Positions 16,982 through 26,910 of a stretch of DNA of 64,000 bases are shown in pieces; the stretch's first letter is position 1; each line of letters starts with the position of its first letter. The notes beneath the pieces are model-generated. The model made no database searches. It was not told where the DNA came from and saw only the letters and a program-made list of their open reading frames with translations. This DNA comes from Candidatus Sulfotelmatobacter sp. (GTDB taxonomy: Bacteria > Vulcanimicrobiota > Vulcanimicrobiia > Vulcanimicrobiales > Vulcanimicrobiaceae), in assembly GCA_035504415.1 (NCBI GenBank), contig DATJRY010000015.1, positions 36,524 through 100,523 of the forward strand, given 5' to 3'. Position numbers and translations under genes: made by a program.

Positions 16982-17420
16982 GACGCTCGATCGCGCGCTC
17001 GAACGCGCGGTCACGCGCTTGGGAGACGCCGCGGCGACCAGCGAGCAGATCCGCGAGCACTTCGCATCCGCCCAAGGCGAGTGCGCGGTGACGATCTTGG
17101 CCGCGGCCGCGCGCGTGCACGGCGACTTGGCGACCGAAGTGGCGCAGCGCGGCGGGCTCCCGACGGTGTGGGCGCGCTTCGGCGTCGCGCACGGCATCAA
17201 CGCCGGCGACACGCTGGCCGCGGTCGCCTCGCTGGCGCTGGTCGACGGCGCCGCCGGTCCGCCGGAACGCACGCTGGCGATGATGCGCGTGCTGCACGCC
17301 GCGTACTTGGCGGCCAGCGACGCCCGCGCGCGAGCGATCGCGCAGGGACGGCTCGACGCGCTCGAGACCGTTCCCGACGCGCTGAACGCCGTCGCCGACG
17401 AGCTGGAAACGCTGGCCTGA
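16959..17420 (+). CDS. Short, degenerate polyprenyl-synthase-like protein
   Basis: A 153-residue protein whose middle reads RVHGDLATEVAQRGGLPTVW and ARFGVAHGINAGDTLAAVAS. This matches the first Asp-rich region of isoprenyl diphosphate synthases (normally HDDxxDxxxxRRGxPTxW...GxxxAINxGDxL). The catalytic DDxxD is replaced by GDLATE, and no second DDxxD region is present. The protein is about half normal length. It starts inside ispH (23-base overlap), so it is translated with it. It may be an inactive remnant or a regulatory subunit like the small subunit of heteromeric synthases. Function unproven. Confidence 0.65.
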   Translation: MCSPTATETLDRALERAVTRLGDAAATSEQIREHFASAQGECAVTILAAAARVHGDLATEVAQRGGLPTVWARFGVAHGINAGDTLAAVASLALVDGAAGPPERTLAMMRVLHAAYLAASDARARAIAQGRLDALETVPDALNAVADELETLA

Positions 17421-17472
17421 GCGCGCGCCTGTTCCCGTTCTCACCCTCCTCCGCGAAGGTCAACGCTACGTT

Positions 17473-18222
17473 ATGTCCGGTCACTCCAAATGGCACAACA
17501 TCAAGCTTCGCAAGGGAAAAGCCGACGCGCAGCGCGGCGCGCTCTTCACCAAGCTGAGCAAAGAGATCATCCTCGCGGCCAAGAACGGCTCGAGCGATCC
17601 CAACGCCAACTATCGCCTCAAGATGGCGGTCGACAAGGCACGCGCCAACAACATGCCGCAGGACAACATCAAGCGCGCGATCGCGCGCGCCGGCGGCGCG
17701 GGTGAGAAGGAGATCGAGGAGATCCGCTACGAGGGCTACGGACCGGCCGGCGTCGCGGTGATCGTCGACGCGGCGACCGACAACCGCAACCGCACCGCCT
17801 CCGAGCTGCGCTTTCTGTTCAGCCGCAACGAAGGCGGCCTGGGCGAGACCGGCAGCGTCGGCTGGATGTTCGCCGCGCGCGGCATCGTCGAAGTCGACGC
17901 GGGCCGGCTCGACGAGGACGCGCTGACCGAGCGCGCGCTGGTCGACGGGGTGATCGACGTGCGCTACAACGGCAGCGACGATCCGTCCGAGGTGGTGACC
18001 GAACCGCAGGCGCTGATGGCGGTCAAGGACGCGCTCGAAGCGGCCGGCTTGCACGTGCGGACCGCGCAGCTGGCCATGGAAGCGACGCAGACGACGCGGC
18101 CGGGCGCCGGCGACGCGGAGAAAGTGCTGGCGTTCCTCGACGCGCTCGAGGAACACGAAGACGTGCAGAACGTCTACAGCAACGCCGAATTCGACGAGGC
18201 CCAGCTCGAGGCGCTGGCCTGA
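17473..18222 (+). CDS. YebC/PmpR (TACO1-type) family protein
   Basis: The 249-residue protein begins with the invariant MSGHSKWHNIKLRKGKADAQ and continues with the family blocks RLKMAVDKARANNMPQDNIK and EGYGPAGVAVIVDAATDN. Members were long called transcriptional regulators; recent work on the family points to a role in translation of difficult (for example proline-rich) sequences. The stop overlaps the PASTA gene by one base (TGATG). High family certainty, moderate functional certainty. Confidence 0.95.
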   Translation: MSGHSKWHNIKLRKGKADAQRGALFTKLSKEIILAAKNGSSDPNANYRLKMAVDKARANNMPQDNIKRAIARAGGAGEKEIEEIRYEGYGPAGVAVIVDAATDNRNRTASELRFLFSRNEGGLGETGSVGWMFAARGIVEVDAGRLDEDALTERALVDGVIDVRYNGSDDPSEVVTEPQALMAVKDALEAAGLHVRTAQLAMEATQTTRPGAGDAEKVLAFLDALEEHEDVQNVYSNAEFDEAQLEALA

Positions 18223-19289
18223 TGGCGTTGGACGCCGACGCGCCGGTGGTGCGGCGCCGGCGGCGGCCGTGGCTGCTCGATCGCGACTGGACGTTCGCGC
18301 TGGCGCTGGCGTTCGCCGTCGGCGTCGCGGTGTGGTTCGGGCGCGCGGTCAAGGACTTCTTCGTGCCGACCCAACAGGCGGTGCTGGTGCCGGCGATGGT
18401 CGGACAGACGCAGGGTGACGCCGTCGGCGAGTGCACGCAGCTGGGCTTGCAGTGCACGGTGCTCGCGACGCAGCCCAGCGAGAAGTACCCCAAGGACGTC
18501 GTGATGAGCCAAGCGCCGGTCGCGGGCACGCACGTGCGCGCCGGACGCGCCGTCTCGCTGGTCGTCAGCAGCGGCGTCGTGATCGTGCCGATGCCGGACC
18601 TGCGCTTCGAGTCGCTGCGCACCGCCAGCCTCGAGCTCAACCGGCTGCGCCTGCAATTGGCGAAGACCTCGATGGTCTCCAACGACGACATCCCGACCAA
18701 CCACGTCGTCACGCAAGACCCGATGCCGCTGAGCAGCGTGCGCCAAGGGACGCGCGTCACGCTGACGCTGAGCAAAGGGCCACCCAGCGACGTGCGGGTG
18801 CCGGCCTTCACCGGCCACACCATCGACGAGGCGCGTGACATCGCGAACAACGCGCGCATCCATCTCGGCCAAGTCGTATGGACGCCGTTCGGCCCGGGCG
18901 GTCCGCCGCGCGGCATCGTGGTGCGACAGAAGCCGGACGCCGACCAGTCGATCGACTCGTTCGACACCGTCTCGCTGCAGGTCAGCGCCGGTCCGACCGT
19001 CTACGGCTATCTCGTGCGCCAAGTCCATCTCTCGGTCACCGTCCCTCCGCGCGACGACGCCGCCAGCGTGCGCGTCGCCGTGCACGACGAGACCGGCGAC
19101 TGGAACGTCTACGACGGCTACGCGCAGGGCGGCCAGAAGCTCGACTTCAACGTGACCGCGGTCGGCGACGCCCAGGCCGACACCTACATCGACAACGAGC
19201 TGCTCAACCAGACGACGATCGGCGTGGAGGCACCCAAGACGGACGCCTCGCCCAGTCCCAAGCCCCGGCCGCCGGTCCACGGCCGGTGA
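18222..19289 (+). CDS. Membrane-anchored PASTA-domain protein without kinase domain
   Basis: Residues 1-22 are basic and cytoplasmic (RRRRRPW), a single transmembrane helix spans about 24-45, and three PASTA-like repeats follow (about 54-118, 120-190, 192-262; each ends in a VSLVVSSG, VTLTLSKGP or VSLQVSAGP strand). A ~90-residue unassigned beta-rich tail ends in a proline-rich stretch. PASTA modules bind muropeptides or beta-lactams at the outer face. It directly precedes rpe, where Firmicutes encode the PASTA kinase PrkC, but no kinase domain is present. The start overlaps yebC by one base and the stop overlaps rpe by four. Confidence 0.85.
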   Translation: MALDADAPVVRRRRRPWLLDRDWTFALALAFAVGVAVWFGRAVKDFFVPTQQAVLVPAMVGQTQGDAVGECTQLGLQCTVLATQPSEKYPKDVVMSQAPVAGTHVRAGRAVSLVVSSGVVIVPMPDLRFESLRTASLELNRLRLQLAKTSMVSNDDIPTNHVVTQDPMPLSSVRQGTRVTLTLSKGPPSDVRVPAFTGHTIDEARDIANNARIHLGQVVWTPFGPGGPPRGIVVRQKPDADQSIDSFDTVSLQVSAGPTVYGYLVRQVHLSVTVPPRDDAASVRVAVHDETGDWNVYDGYAQGGQKLDFNVTAVGDAQADTYIDNELLNQTTIGVEAPKTDASPSPKPRPPVHGR

Positions 19290-19963
19290 GCGTGCTGCCG
19301 GTCAAGATCGCGCCCTCGCTACTCTCGGCGGACTTCGCCGCGATCGCCGACCAGATTCGCATGGTCGAAGAGGCCGGTGCGAACGAGCTACACCTGGACT
19401 CGATGGACGGCCGCTTCGTCCCCAACCTGACCTGGGGGATGAAGATCGTCAAGGACCTGCGCCGGCTGACCGCGCTGCCGTTCGACTGTCACTTGATGAT
19501 CGCCGAGCCCGAGCGCTACGTCGACGCGTTTCGCGACGCGGGCGCCGACGTCATCACCTTCCACTACGAGGCGACGCCGCACCAGCACCGGCTACTGCGC
19601 CACCTGCGCTCCATCGGCGCGAAGGCCGGCATCGCGATCAACCCCGGCACGCCGGCGGCGATGCTGATCGACCTGCTCGAGGAGATCGATCGCGTGCTGG
19701 TGATGAGCGTCAACCCCGGCTTCGGCGGTCAGACCTTCATCGAGCGCGCGCTCACGAAAGTCGCCGAGGTGCGCGAGCTGCTCGACGAGCGCAATCCGGC
19801 CTGTGAGATCGAGGTCGACGGCGGGATCGGTCTGGAGAACCTCGAGCGCGCGGTCCTGGCTGGCGCCAACGTGCTGGTCGCCGGCAACTCCGTGTTCGCC
19901 GCCCGCGACCCGCAAGCGACGCTGCGCGAGATGCGCGCCCGGATCGGCGCCGTCGGCCGCTAA
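19286..19963 (+). CDS. rpe: Ribulose-phosphate 3-epimerase
   Basis: Rpe interconverts ribulose-5-phosphate and xylulose-5-phosphate in a TIM barrel. The 225-residue protein has [27 protein letters not shown] (catalytic Asp), [23 protein letters not shown] and EVDGGIG (second catalytic Asp), with the phosphate site VAGNSVF. GTG 19286 overlaps the PASTA gene by 4 bases. Its stop overlaps the stop of the convergent chemoreceptor fusion by four bases, so the two genes leave no room for a terminator. Confidence 0.95.
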   Translation: MSVLPVKIAPSLLSADFAAIADQIRMVEEAGANELHLDSMDGRFVPNLTWGMKIVKDLRRLTALPFDCHLMIAEPERYVDAFRDAGADVITFHYEATPHQHRLLRHLRSIGAKAGIAINPGTPAAMLIDLLEEIDRVLVMSVNPGFGGQTFIERALTKVAEVRELLDERNPACEIEVDGGIGLENLERAVLAGANVLVAGNSVFAARDPQATLREMRARIGAVGR

Positions 19964-22890
19964 GGCGCGTTCTGCAGCTCGGCGCGGGTGGCCGGGACCT
20001 TGATCTTGCCCGCGATGATGTCGGCGCGCAGCGCGTCGACGGTGGCCAGCGTCTTGGCGCCGATGACGTCGCGCGTGTAGCGGAAGTCCGTCAAGCCGAC
20101 CGCGTCGTCGGCGAGGCCGAGCGTCACGTGGCCGCCGTGCATGCTGTCTTGCGCCGCACCGTGACAGAGCCGCTCGACCGCGACGTCGACGCGCTTGCGC
20201 ACGCTGGTCAGCACCGTGCCGGGCGCCAGCGCGTCCTGATCGGAGTCGACGCCGATCGCCCAGCGCTTGCGGCTCTTCGCCTCGGCGATGACGCCGATGT
20301 TCGCGCTGCCGGCTGCCGCGAAGATGATGTCGTCGCCGCCCGCGTAGAGTTTCGCCGCGACGCGCTGGCCGGCCGGGATGTCGTCGAACGAACCCGCGTA
20401 CGCTTTGTCGATGACGATGCTCGGGTCGATGTGGCGCGCGCCCGCGGTGAAGCCCGCCTCGAAGCGCTCGATGACCGGGACGTCCATCCCGCCGATGAAG
20501 CCGATGTGGTGCGTGCGGCTGGTCGCCGCCGCGACCGCGCCGGCCAGATACGAGCCTTCGTTCTCGCGGAAGGTGATCGACTCGACGTTCGGCGCGTCGA
20601 CGACGCCGTCGACCAGCGCGAAGTGCGCGTCGGGCGAGGCCTTCGCGACGGCGGCCATCGCGTCGCTCATCAGGAAACCGATCCCGACCACCAGTCGGTC
20701 GCCGTCGTGCGCCAGCGTGCTCAGGTCGGGCGCGTAGTCGGCGCCGCGATGCGCTTGCAGCGCGCGCGGCTGCACGCCGTCGAGCACGACGCAGCGGCCC
20801 AGCCCGGCGTAAGCGGCGTCGTTGAACGAGCGATCGCCCAGGCCGCCGACGTCGAGCACCATCCCCACGTGGGCGCCGGTCTGGGCGGTCGCGGTGCAGC
20901 CGGTCAGCGCCGCCGCCAGCGCGCCGGCCATCGCCGCGGCGCGCGAGACGCGGAAGCGCGCGACGATCTCGGCCAGCCGCGCCGAACGGGTGCGCACCTC
21001 GGCGGCGGTGTGCTCGAGCTGATCGCCGTGTCCGGCCAGCGTGCGCGCGGCGCTGGCGATCGCGTTGCTGGCGGTGGCCTGCGACTCGCTGGCGTCGCGC
21101 GAGTCGCCGACGCGGTCGGCGACCGCGGCGGTCGTCGTGCGCAGCTGGTCGGCGGCGGCCGCATTCTCCTCGACGACGGCGGCGACGCCGTCGACGTCGT
21201 CGCGCAGCACGCGGATCGCGTCCTGCATCTGCACGGCTTGGCGGGCGACCGCGTCGGCGACGCGCTGCGCGTCGGCCACGGCGTGCTCGATCGCCGCCAG
21301 CGCGGCGTCGGTGCGCGCGGCCGCCTCCTCGCCGCGCACGACCGCGACGTTGGTCGCTTCGACCGCGCCGACGACGCGATCGGTTCCCTGGCGCAGGTCG
21401 CGCAGGATGGTCGCGATCTCGCGCGTGCTGGCCGCCGAGCTCTCGGCCAACTTGCGGATCTCGTCGGCGACCACGGCGAAGCCGCGGCCGTGCTCGCCGG
21501 CGCGCGCCGCCTCGATGGCGGCGTTGAGCGCGAGCAGGTTCGTCTGGTCGGCGACGGTTTCGATCGCGACCAGGATCTCGCCGATGCGCTCGGAGCTGGC
21601 AGCCAGGTCGGCGATGACGCGCGCGCTCTCGGCACCGTGACTGCGGATCGCGGTCATGGTCTGGCCGGCCTCCGCGACCGCGCGCGCACCGTCGGTGACC
21701 GAACCGGCGGCGACGCGGGCCGCGCCGGTCAACTGTTGGCCGACCGCGCCGAAGGCGTCGATCTGCTCGCCCAAGTCGCGCGTCGTCTGCGCGATCGAGG
21801 CGATGCGCGAGGATTGTTCGGCGGCGCCGCCCGCGATCTGGCTGGAGGAGCGCGAGAGCTCGGCGACCGCGATCTCGTTGGCGCGCGCGACCGTCTGGTG
21901 CAGGTCGGCGTTGACGGCCAGCACTTCGGTCGCCTGCGAGGTCTCGGCGACCGAACGCCGCACGTCGGCCGCGCTGGCGGCGACGCGGGTCGCGTCGCTG
22001 GCCAGCGCGCTGGCGTCGCCGGCGATCCCTTCGAGCGTGTCGCGCAAGCGCGCGGTCGTGCGCGAGAAGGTCTCGCCCAGCTCGCCCAGCGAGCGCGCCA
22101 GAACGTTGTACGTGCGCGAGAGCGAGGCGATCTCGTCGTCGCCCTCGCCGTCCAGCTCGGGGGCTTCGGCCGAGAACGAGACGGTCAGGTCGCCGTCGGC
22201 GAGCGCCTCGAGCGCGCTCGCGAAGCGCGCCAGGTCGACGCGAACGGCTTCGCGCAGCGCCGCCACGACCGCGTCCAAGCGCCGCGAGAGACTGCGCACG
22301 AACAGCGGCGCGCCGATCAGCAGCAGCGCCAGCACGAGGATCGCCAGGATCAGCAGCGCCGCCTGCGAGAGGCTGCGCAGCTTCGCCGCGCGTGCGTCGT
22401 CGGCGGCGATGCGGGCGGCGACGTCGTCGTCGACGCCGCCGAGGAAGGCGGCCAGCGAATCGTAGATCGCGTCGCCGTGCTGCGTCGTACCGGGCGCCGG
22501 ATGCGCGCCTTGCGCGATCCGCTGGTCGACCCACCGCTCGTACTCGTCGATGTAGGCTTGGGAGAGCTGCGCGATCGCGCGCAGCTGCGGCGGCCGGCCC
22601 GGCGCCTCGTCGTCGGCGACGAACCGGTGCAGCTCGGCGCGCGTCGCGTTCAGCTGCTCGCGCTCGGTCGCGTCGCCTTCGAGCGCATAGGCGTCGGCGT
22701 CACGCGCCTCGACGGCCAGCGCCGTGTTCAGGTGCGCGACGAGCTGACGCACCTCTTCGATGCGGGCGGTTTGCGCGCGCGTCGCCGACTCGGCCGCGCT
22801 CTGGACCAGGCCCACCACGGTGACCGCGGCGACGCTGGCGACGGCCGCGATGAGCAGCGCCGCGACGGCTGTCCGAAAGCGTACTCTCAA
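19960..22890 (-). CDS. Chemoreceptor (MCP) fused to BMP/PnrA-type nucleoside-binding lipoprotein
   Basis: A 976-residue fusion. Residues 7-28 and about 175-197 are transmembrane helices enclosing a helical periplasmic domain. HAMP follows (about 198-265), then the methyl-accepting coiled coil with the conserved tip [20 protein letters not shown] (about 445-466) and [14 protein letters not shown], ending EIVARFRV, where MCPs usually stop. Without a stop, a lipoprotein-type signal follows ([17 protein letters not shown], lipobox Cys665). Residues 670-976 form a BMP-family binding domain ([56 protein letters not shown]), a family that includes nucleoside-binding PnrA. The TTG at 22890 is the start. 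An independent internal start is weak: only ATG 20931, with no Shine-Dalgarno. No che genes are in the window. Confidence 0.85.
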   Translation of the reverse strand: MRVRFRTAVAALLIAAVASVAAVTVVGLVQSAAESATRAQTARIEEVRQLVAHLNTALAVEARDADAYALEGDATEREQLNATRAELHRFVADDEAPGRPPQLRAIAQLSQAYIDEYERWVDQRIAQGAHPAPGTTQHGDAIYDSLAAFLGGVDDDVAARIAADDARAAKLRSLSQAALLILAILVLALLLIGAPLFVRSLSRRLDAVVAALREAVRVDLARFASALEALADGDLTVSFSAEAPELDGEGDDEIASLSRTYNVLARSLGELGETFSRTTARLRDTLEGIAGDASALASDATRVAASAADVRRSVAETSQATEVLAVNADLHQTVARANEIAVAELSRSSSQIAGGAAEQSSRIASIAQTTRDLGEQIDAFGAVGQQLTGAARVAAGSVTDGARAVAEAGQTMTAIRSHGAESARVIADLAASSERIGEILVAIETVADQTNLLALNAAIEAARAGEHGRGFAVVADEIRKLAESSAASTREIATILRDLRQGTDRVVGAVEATNVAVVRGEEAAARTDAALAAIEHAVADAQRVADAVARQAVQMQDAIRVLRDDVDGVAAVVEENAAAADQLRTTTAAVADRVGDSRDASESQATASNAIASAARTLAGHGDQLEHTAAEVRTRSARLAEIVARFRVSRAAAMAGALAAALTGCTATAQTGAHVGMVLDVGGLGDRSFNDAAYAGLGRCVVLDGVQPRALQAHRGADYAPDLSTLAHDGDRLVVGIGFLMSDAMAAVAKASPDAHFALVDGVVDAPNVESITFRENEGSYLAGAVAAATSRTHHIGFIGGMDVPVIERFEAGFTAGARHIDPSIVIDKAYAGSFDDIPAGQRVAAKLYAGGDDIIFAAAGSANIGVIAEAKSRKRWAIGVDSDQDALAPGTVLTSVRKRVDVAVERLCHGAAQDSMHGGHVTLGLADDAVGLTDFRYTRDVIGAKTLATVDALRADIIAGKIKVPATRAELQNAP

Positions 22891-23069
22891 GCAGAAATAT
22901 TCCGGCCGACGAATCGATCGAGGGACACGAATGACGCTCCATCCGTTGCGCGAAGAAATGGGGCAGCTTCACTATCGACCGGCGAACGTAAAAAGATGAG
23001 CGCCCGATCACTTGCTGCTCGGGCGGCCGGGAGATGAAGTAGGCGCCCCGACCCGGAAGCGAACGCCGG

Positions 23070-24044
23070 GTGACCGAGGACGACCTGATCGCGCAGATCC
23101 GCGACCGTCTGCGCGACGTCGCCGCGGACCGGCTGCTGGTCGGGATCGGCGACGACGCGGCGGCCTGGCAGCCGCGCAGCCACCAGCGCAGCGTCGTCAC
23201 CACCGACGCCCTGGTCGAGGGCGTCCACTTCACCCGCGCCGCGATGCGCCCCGACGAGGTCGGTCACCGCGCGTTGGCGGCCAACCTCTCCGACATCGCC
23301 GCCATGGGGGCGCGACCGGTCTTGGCGACCGTCGCGCTCGGTCTGCCGCGCGACTGCGATCCGGCCTGGGTGCTCGCCATGTACGACGGCATCGCCGCGC
23401 TGGCACGGCGCGCTCGCTGCGCGATCGCGGGCGGCGACGTCACGCGCGCGCCGGCCGTGACGCTGGCGCTGACGGTCGTCGGCGAAGTGCGCGCCTCGAA
23501 CCTCAAGCGCCGCGACGGCGCACTCCCCGGCGACGTCGTCGCCGTCACCGGCGCCCTGGGCGCCAGCCAGGCCGGCTTGTTCGTCGCGGTGGAGCGTCCC
23601 GCACTCGCCGGCGAGCCGGCGGCCGCGCCGGCGCTGGCCGCGTACCGCACCCCCGAGCCGCGCTTGCGTGAAGGACGATGGCTCGGAGCGTCGCGGCACG
23701 TGCGCGCGATGATGGACACCTCGGACGGGCTCTCGACCGATCTCGCGCGCTTGTGCGCCGCCTCGGGCGTCGGCGCGGTCGTCGAGACGGTGCCGGTCGC
23801 AGACGCCGCGCGCGCGGTCGCCTCGCTCGTCGAGGCAGACGCGCAGGCATGGGCGCTGCACGGCGGCGAGGACTTCGAGCTGCTGCTCAGCGTCGAGCGG
23901 CGCGCGTTCGCGCATCTGGCGGCGCGCTTCCGCGCACACTTCGGTCGCCCGTTGCACGCCGTGGGCCATGTCACCGAAGGAGCAGGCGTCCGCCTCGCCA
24001 ACGGGGACGCCATCCCGGCTGCGGGCTGGGACTCTCTGCAATGA
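23070..24044 (+). CDS. thiL: Thiamine-monophosphate kinase
   Basis: ThiL phosphorylates thiamine monophosphate to the active diphosphate cofactor. The 324-residue protein has the family motifs GIGDDAAAW, TTDALVEGVHF, ALAANLSDIAAMGARP, GGDVTRAP, MDTSDGLSTDLARL and LHGGEDFELL. The GTG at 23070 has GGAAG upstream. It is coupled by a 4-base overlap (ATGA) to the pyridoxal-kinase-like gene, forming a small vitamin-cofactor unit. In Bacillus the corresponding position after rpe holds another thiamine-phosphate kinase gene (thiN). Confidence 0.94.
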   Translation: MTEDDLIAQIRDRLRDVAADRLLVGIGDDAAAWQPRSHQRSVVTTDALVEGVHFTRAAMRPDEVGHRALAANLSDIAAMGARPVLATVALGLPRDCDPAWVLAMYDGIAALARRARCAIAGGDVTRAPAVTLALTVVGEVRASNLKRRDGALPGDVVAVTGALGASQAGLFVAVERPALAGEPAAAPALAAYRTPEPRLREGRWLGASRHVRAMMDTSDGLSTDLARLCAASGVGAVVETVPVADAARAVASLVEADAQAWALHGGEDFELLLSVERRAFAHLAARFRAHFGRPLHAVGHVTEGAGVRLANGDAIPAAGWDSLQ

Positions 24045-25003
24045 GCGCCGCCGACCAACAAGACGCACAAAAAGCCTATCCGCTGCTGGGCTCCATCCAG
24101 AACAGCGTCGGTTACGGCTTTCTCGGCAACGAGACCGTCGTCGCGATCGCCAACCGGTTGCGCGTGCGCACGGTGACGGTACCGACCGCCTACGCCAGCG
24201 CGCGTGGCGGCGTCGAAGGCCGCTCTTCGTTCGTCCCCGATCTGCGCGAGTTCCGGCGCGGCGTCGAGTTCTTGATCGCGCGCGATCCGAACGTGCTGGT
24301 GATCGGGTATCTGGCGCAACCCGATCAAGTCGACGTCGTCGCCGACGCGCTCGAACGCTTTCAGGGCCTGGTCGTGCTCGATCCGGTGCTGGGCAGCTAC
24401 GAGAAGGGACTGTTCGTCCCGGTCGAGACCGCGCGCCGCATTCGCGACGCGCTCTTGCCGAAGGCCGAAGTCGTCACGCCCAACCGCTTCGAAGCCGAAG
24501 TGCTGCTCGATCTGACGCGCGTGCGCGGCGCCAACGAGCGCGTCTTCCTCGACGGCTTCGCCGAACGCGGTCCGCAGACGGCGATCATCACCTCGTTCGT
24601 GCGCGAGGCCGAGCGGCGCACGGCCGTCACCGCGTTCTCGAACGGCTACGTCTACGAGAAGATCACCTCGCCGTTCTACCCGGCCTTCCCCGGCTACGGT
24701 GCCGGCGACGCGCTGGCCGGCGCGGTCGCGGCGCTGCTGACCGCCGGCGCCAGCCCGTGGGCGGCCACGATGCTGGCCACCGCCCTGGCCTCGCTCGCGG
24801 TCGAGCGGACGACCGGCTACGGGAGCGCGACCGTCGACCCGGTCGCGGCGCTCGATCTATTCCGGCCGCTCCCCTACCTGACCGACGAGGCGTGCAAGCC
24901 CTACGCCGAGCGCTTCGGGGTGACCTCAGCGCCGATCCCGGTCAAAGACGGAGAAGGGGCGCGACTCAAGTTCGCGCCCCCGAAAAACCAGATCGTGTAC
25001 TAG
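24041..25003 (+). CDS. Pyridoxal/pyridoxamine kinase-like protein (ribokinase superfamily)
   Basis: A 320-residue ribokinase-fold kinase. It begins with the PdxY/PdxK-like LLGSIQNSVGYGFLGNETVV, and has VIGYLAQPDQVDVV, LDPVLGS, VTPNRFEAEVL and the anion-hole block FPGYGAGDALAGAVAALL with the catalytic Asp in GAGD. The most likely substrate is pyridoxal or pyridoxamine; the neighbouring thiL leaves hydroxymethylpyrimidine as an alternative. The C-terminus runs about 30 residues past the core (YAERFGVTSAPIPVKDGEG). It converges with rpmB over a 29-bp gap. Confidence 0.82.
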   Translation: MSAADQQDAQKAYPLLGSIQNSVGYGFLGNETVVAIANRLRVRTVTVPTAYASARGGVEGRSSFVPDLREFRRGVEFLIARDPNVLVIGYLAQPDQVDVVADALERFQGLVVLDPVLGSYEKGLFVPVETARRIRDALLPKAEVVTPNRFEAEVLLDLTRVRGANERVFLDGFAERGPQTAIITSFVREAERRTAVTAFSNGYVYEKITSPFYPAFPGYGAGDALAGAVAALLTAGASPWAATMLATALASLAVERTTGYGSATVDPVAALDLFRPLPYLTDEACKPYAERFGVTSAPIPVKDGEGARLKFAPPKNQIVY

Positions 25004-25032
25004 GCCACCGCTGCCGGCGGCCGGTTCCTGGA

Positions 25033-25230
25033 CTAGGCGACCCCGACGCGCTTGACGCGCTTGGAGCGCAGGCAGGACGTGCAGACGCGGGCCGTCTTGT
25101 GCGTACCGCGGTCGTCGATCCGGACGGCCTGGAGGTTCGGGAGCCACCGCCGCTTGGTCTTGTTCATCGCGTGGCTGACGTTATTTCCCGCCATCGGTCC
25201 CTTGCCGCACACGTCGCATCGCTTGGCCAT
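25033..25230 (-). CDS. rpmB: 50S ribosomal protein L28
   Basis: The 65-residue protein [20 protein letters not shown]... is a typical zinc-type L28 with CxxC at the N-terminus (Cys5, Cys8) and CTSCLRS near the end. In Bacillus rpmB also lies between rpe/thiN and the fakA gene, in keeping with the conserved neighbourhood here, although its strand is opposite to its neighbours. A good promoter sits just upstream (25240-25268), placing the transcription start within a few bases of the ATG. Confidence 0.95.
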   Translation of the reverse strand: MAKRCDVCGKGPMAGNNVSHAMNKTKRRWLPNLQAVRIDDRGTHKTARVCTSCLRSKRVKRVGVA

Positions 25231-25239
25231 AACAGCGGG

Positions 25240-25268
25240 AGTGTACCAGAAACGGAGCCCCCGGACAA
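25240..25268 (-). promoter_or_regulatory. Sigma-70-type promoter for rpmB
   Basis: On the minus strand TTGTCC (25263-25268) and TACACT (25240-25245) are separated by 17 bp. The -10 box ends 9 bp before the rpmB ATG, so the leader would be only a few bases long and translation would be nearly leaderless. Confidence 0.65.
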
Positions 25269-25317
25269 GCCGCCCGCAGGGCGCAGGGGGCCGGTCCCGG
25301 AACGCGAGTCGCGCTCT

Positions 25318-26910
25318 ATGGCAGTCACCCAACTGGACGGTCGGGCGTTCGAGAAGTTCGTCGCGGCCGGGACCTACTTCCTCAGGAAGTACCGGGGCGT
25401 CCTCAACGACCTCAACGTCTTTCCCGTTCCGGACGGGGACACGGGGTCGAACATGTTCCTGACCGCCAAGGCAGCCATGCACGAGGCCCGCAAGGTCCGT
25501 ACGGAAGGGCTGGCGACCGTCGCGGCCGCCGCCGCCAACGGCTCGCTGCTGGGGGCCCGCGGCAACAGCGGGGTCATCCTCTCCCAGATGCTGCGCGGCT
25601 TCGCCCACAGCGTGCGCCACCGCGAGGCGATCGACACCTTCCAGCTTTCGCTGGCGATGCGCGAGGCCGTCAGCGCCGCCCGCGCCGCGCTGACGCGGCC
25701 GGTCGAGGGGACCATCATCTCGGTCGCCGGCGCCGCCGCCGACGAGGCCTATCGCCAAGCCGTGCGCGAGCCCGACTTCTACCGCTTGGCCAACGCCGTG
25801 CTGCGCGCGGCCAACGACGCGCTCGAGCGGACGCCCGAGCAGCTGCCTGCGCTCAAGGAAGCCGGCGTCGTCGATTCGGGCGGCGCGGGCTTTTGCTACT
25901 TTCTCGAGGGCGCGCTGCGCTTTCTGCCCGAGCAGACGGTGCGCGCGACCGCGTTTCCGCGCCGCCCGGTGCGTTCGGCGGTCTTCACCCGGCAGCAAGA
26001 AGTCGGCGAGAATCGGTATTGCACCGAGTTCATCCTCGACGGCGCGACCATCGAGGCGCACCCGCTCCGCGACCTGCTCGAGCGCCACGGCGACTCGCTG
26101 CTCGTCGTCGGCAGCGCGCCGACGATCAAGGTTCACGTTCACACCGGCCGGCCGGACGACGTCAAGGCGCTGGCCGCCAAATACGGTATCGTGACGCGCT
26201 GGAAAGTCGAAGACATGGCGCGGCAGCACCACCTGCTGGTCGTCGACGCGCCGGCGCGCGCGCTCGGCATCGCGGCCGTCGTGCCCGGCGTCGGCTTCGA
26301 TCGCATCGCGCGCGAACTGGGGGCCGACGTGACCATCCCGGTCCCGCCCGGTGCCAACCCGTCGGTCCAAGACCTGCTGATCGGCGTCAACGCCTCGCTC
26401 GCGCCGACCGTCTATCTGCTGCCCAACGATCCCAACGTCGCGCTGGCGGCGCGCGAGGTCGCCGCGCTGACGAGCAAGACCGTCGTCGTCGTGCCGACGC
26501 GCGACCCGATCGCCGGTTTGGCGGTGCTCTTGCGGCTCGGCGGCGCCGACCAACCGCCGCCGCTCGAGGCGCTGGAGACGACGCTGGCCGGCGTCAAGGC
26601 GGCCTCGGTGTTCGCGGCCGGCAAGGACGCCAGCGTTGACGGCGTCGCGGTGCAGAAAGGTGCGCCGACAGCGGCGATCGGGAAGCGGTTGATCACCGGT
26701 GCGAGCTATGCCGACGTGCTGGTCGCGGCGGCAGCGGAGCTGGGTGCCGGTGCGGGAGGACTCGTGACCTTGTACTACGGTGGCAGTCAGAAGGAGCGCG
26801 ACGCGCAGCGCCATGCGGCGTTGCTCGGCGAGCGTTTCGGTGACGTCGAAGTCGAGTACTATTTCGGCGGCCAGCCCGCCGTCGAGTACTGGCTCTCGGT
26901 CGAAGCGTGA
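25318..26910 (+). CDS. fakA: DAK2/FakA-type fatty acid kinase, catalytic subunit
   Basis: FakA phosphorylates fatty acids bound to a DegV-family carrier (FakB). The 530-residue protein has an N-terminal DAK2 domain (about 10-205) with the metal site [14 protein letters not shown] and the loop [12 protein letters not shown], then the FakA middle and C-terminal domains ([33 protein letters not shown]). The ATG at 25318 is the natural start. It overlaps plsX by 4 bases, which in turn overlaps a degV gene, so all three steps of acyl-phosphate handling are in one operon. Confidence 0.9.
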   Translation: MAVTQLDGRAFEKFVAAGTYFLRKYRGVLNDLNVFPVPDGDTGSNMFLTAKAAMHEARKVRTEGLATVAAAAANGSLLGARGNSGVILSQMLRGFAHSVRHREAIDTFQLSLAMREAVSAARAALTRPVEGTIISVAGAAADEAYRQAVREPDFYRLANAVLRAANDALERTPEQLPALKEAGVVDSGGAGFCYFLEGALRFLPEQTVRATAFPRRPVRSAVFTRQQEVGENRYCTEFILDGATIEAHPLRDLLERHGDSLLVVGSAPTIKVHVHTGRPDDVKALAAKYGIVTRWKVEDMARQHHLLVVDAPARALGIAAVVPGVGFDRIARELGADVTIPVPPGANPSVQDLLIGVNASLAPTVYLLPNDPNVALAAREVAALTSKTVVVVPTRDPIAGLAVLLRLGGADQPPPLEALETTLAGVKAASVFAAGKDASVDGVAVQKGAPTAAIGKRLITGASYADVLVAAAAELGAGAGGLVTLYYGGSQKERDAQRHAALLGERFGDVEVEYYFGGQPAVEYWLSVEA

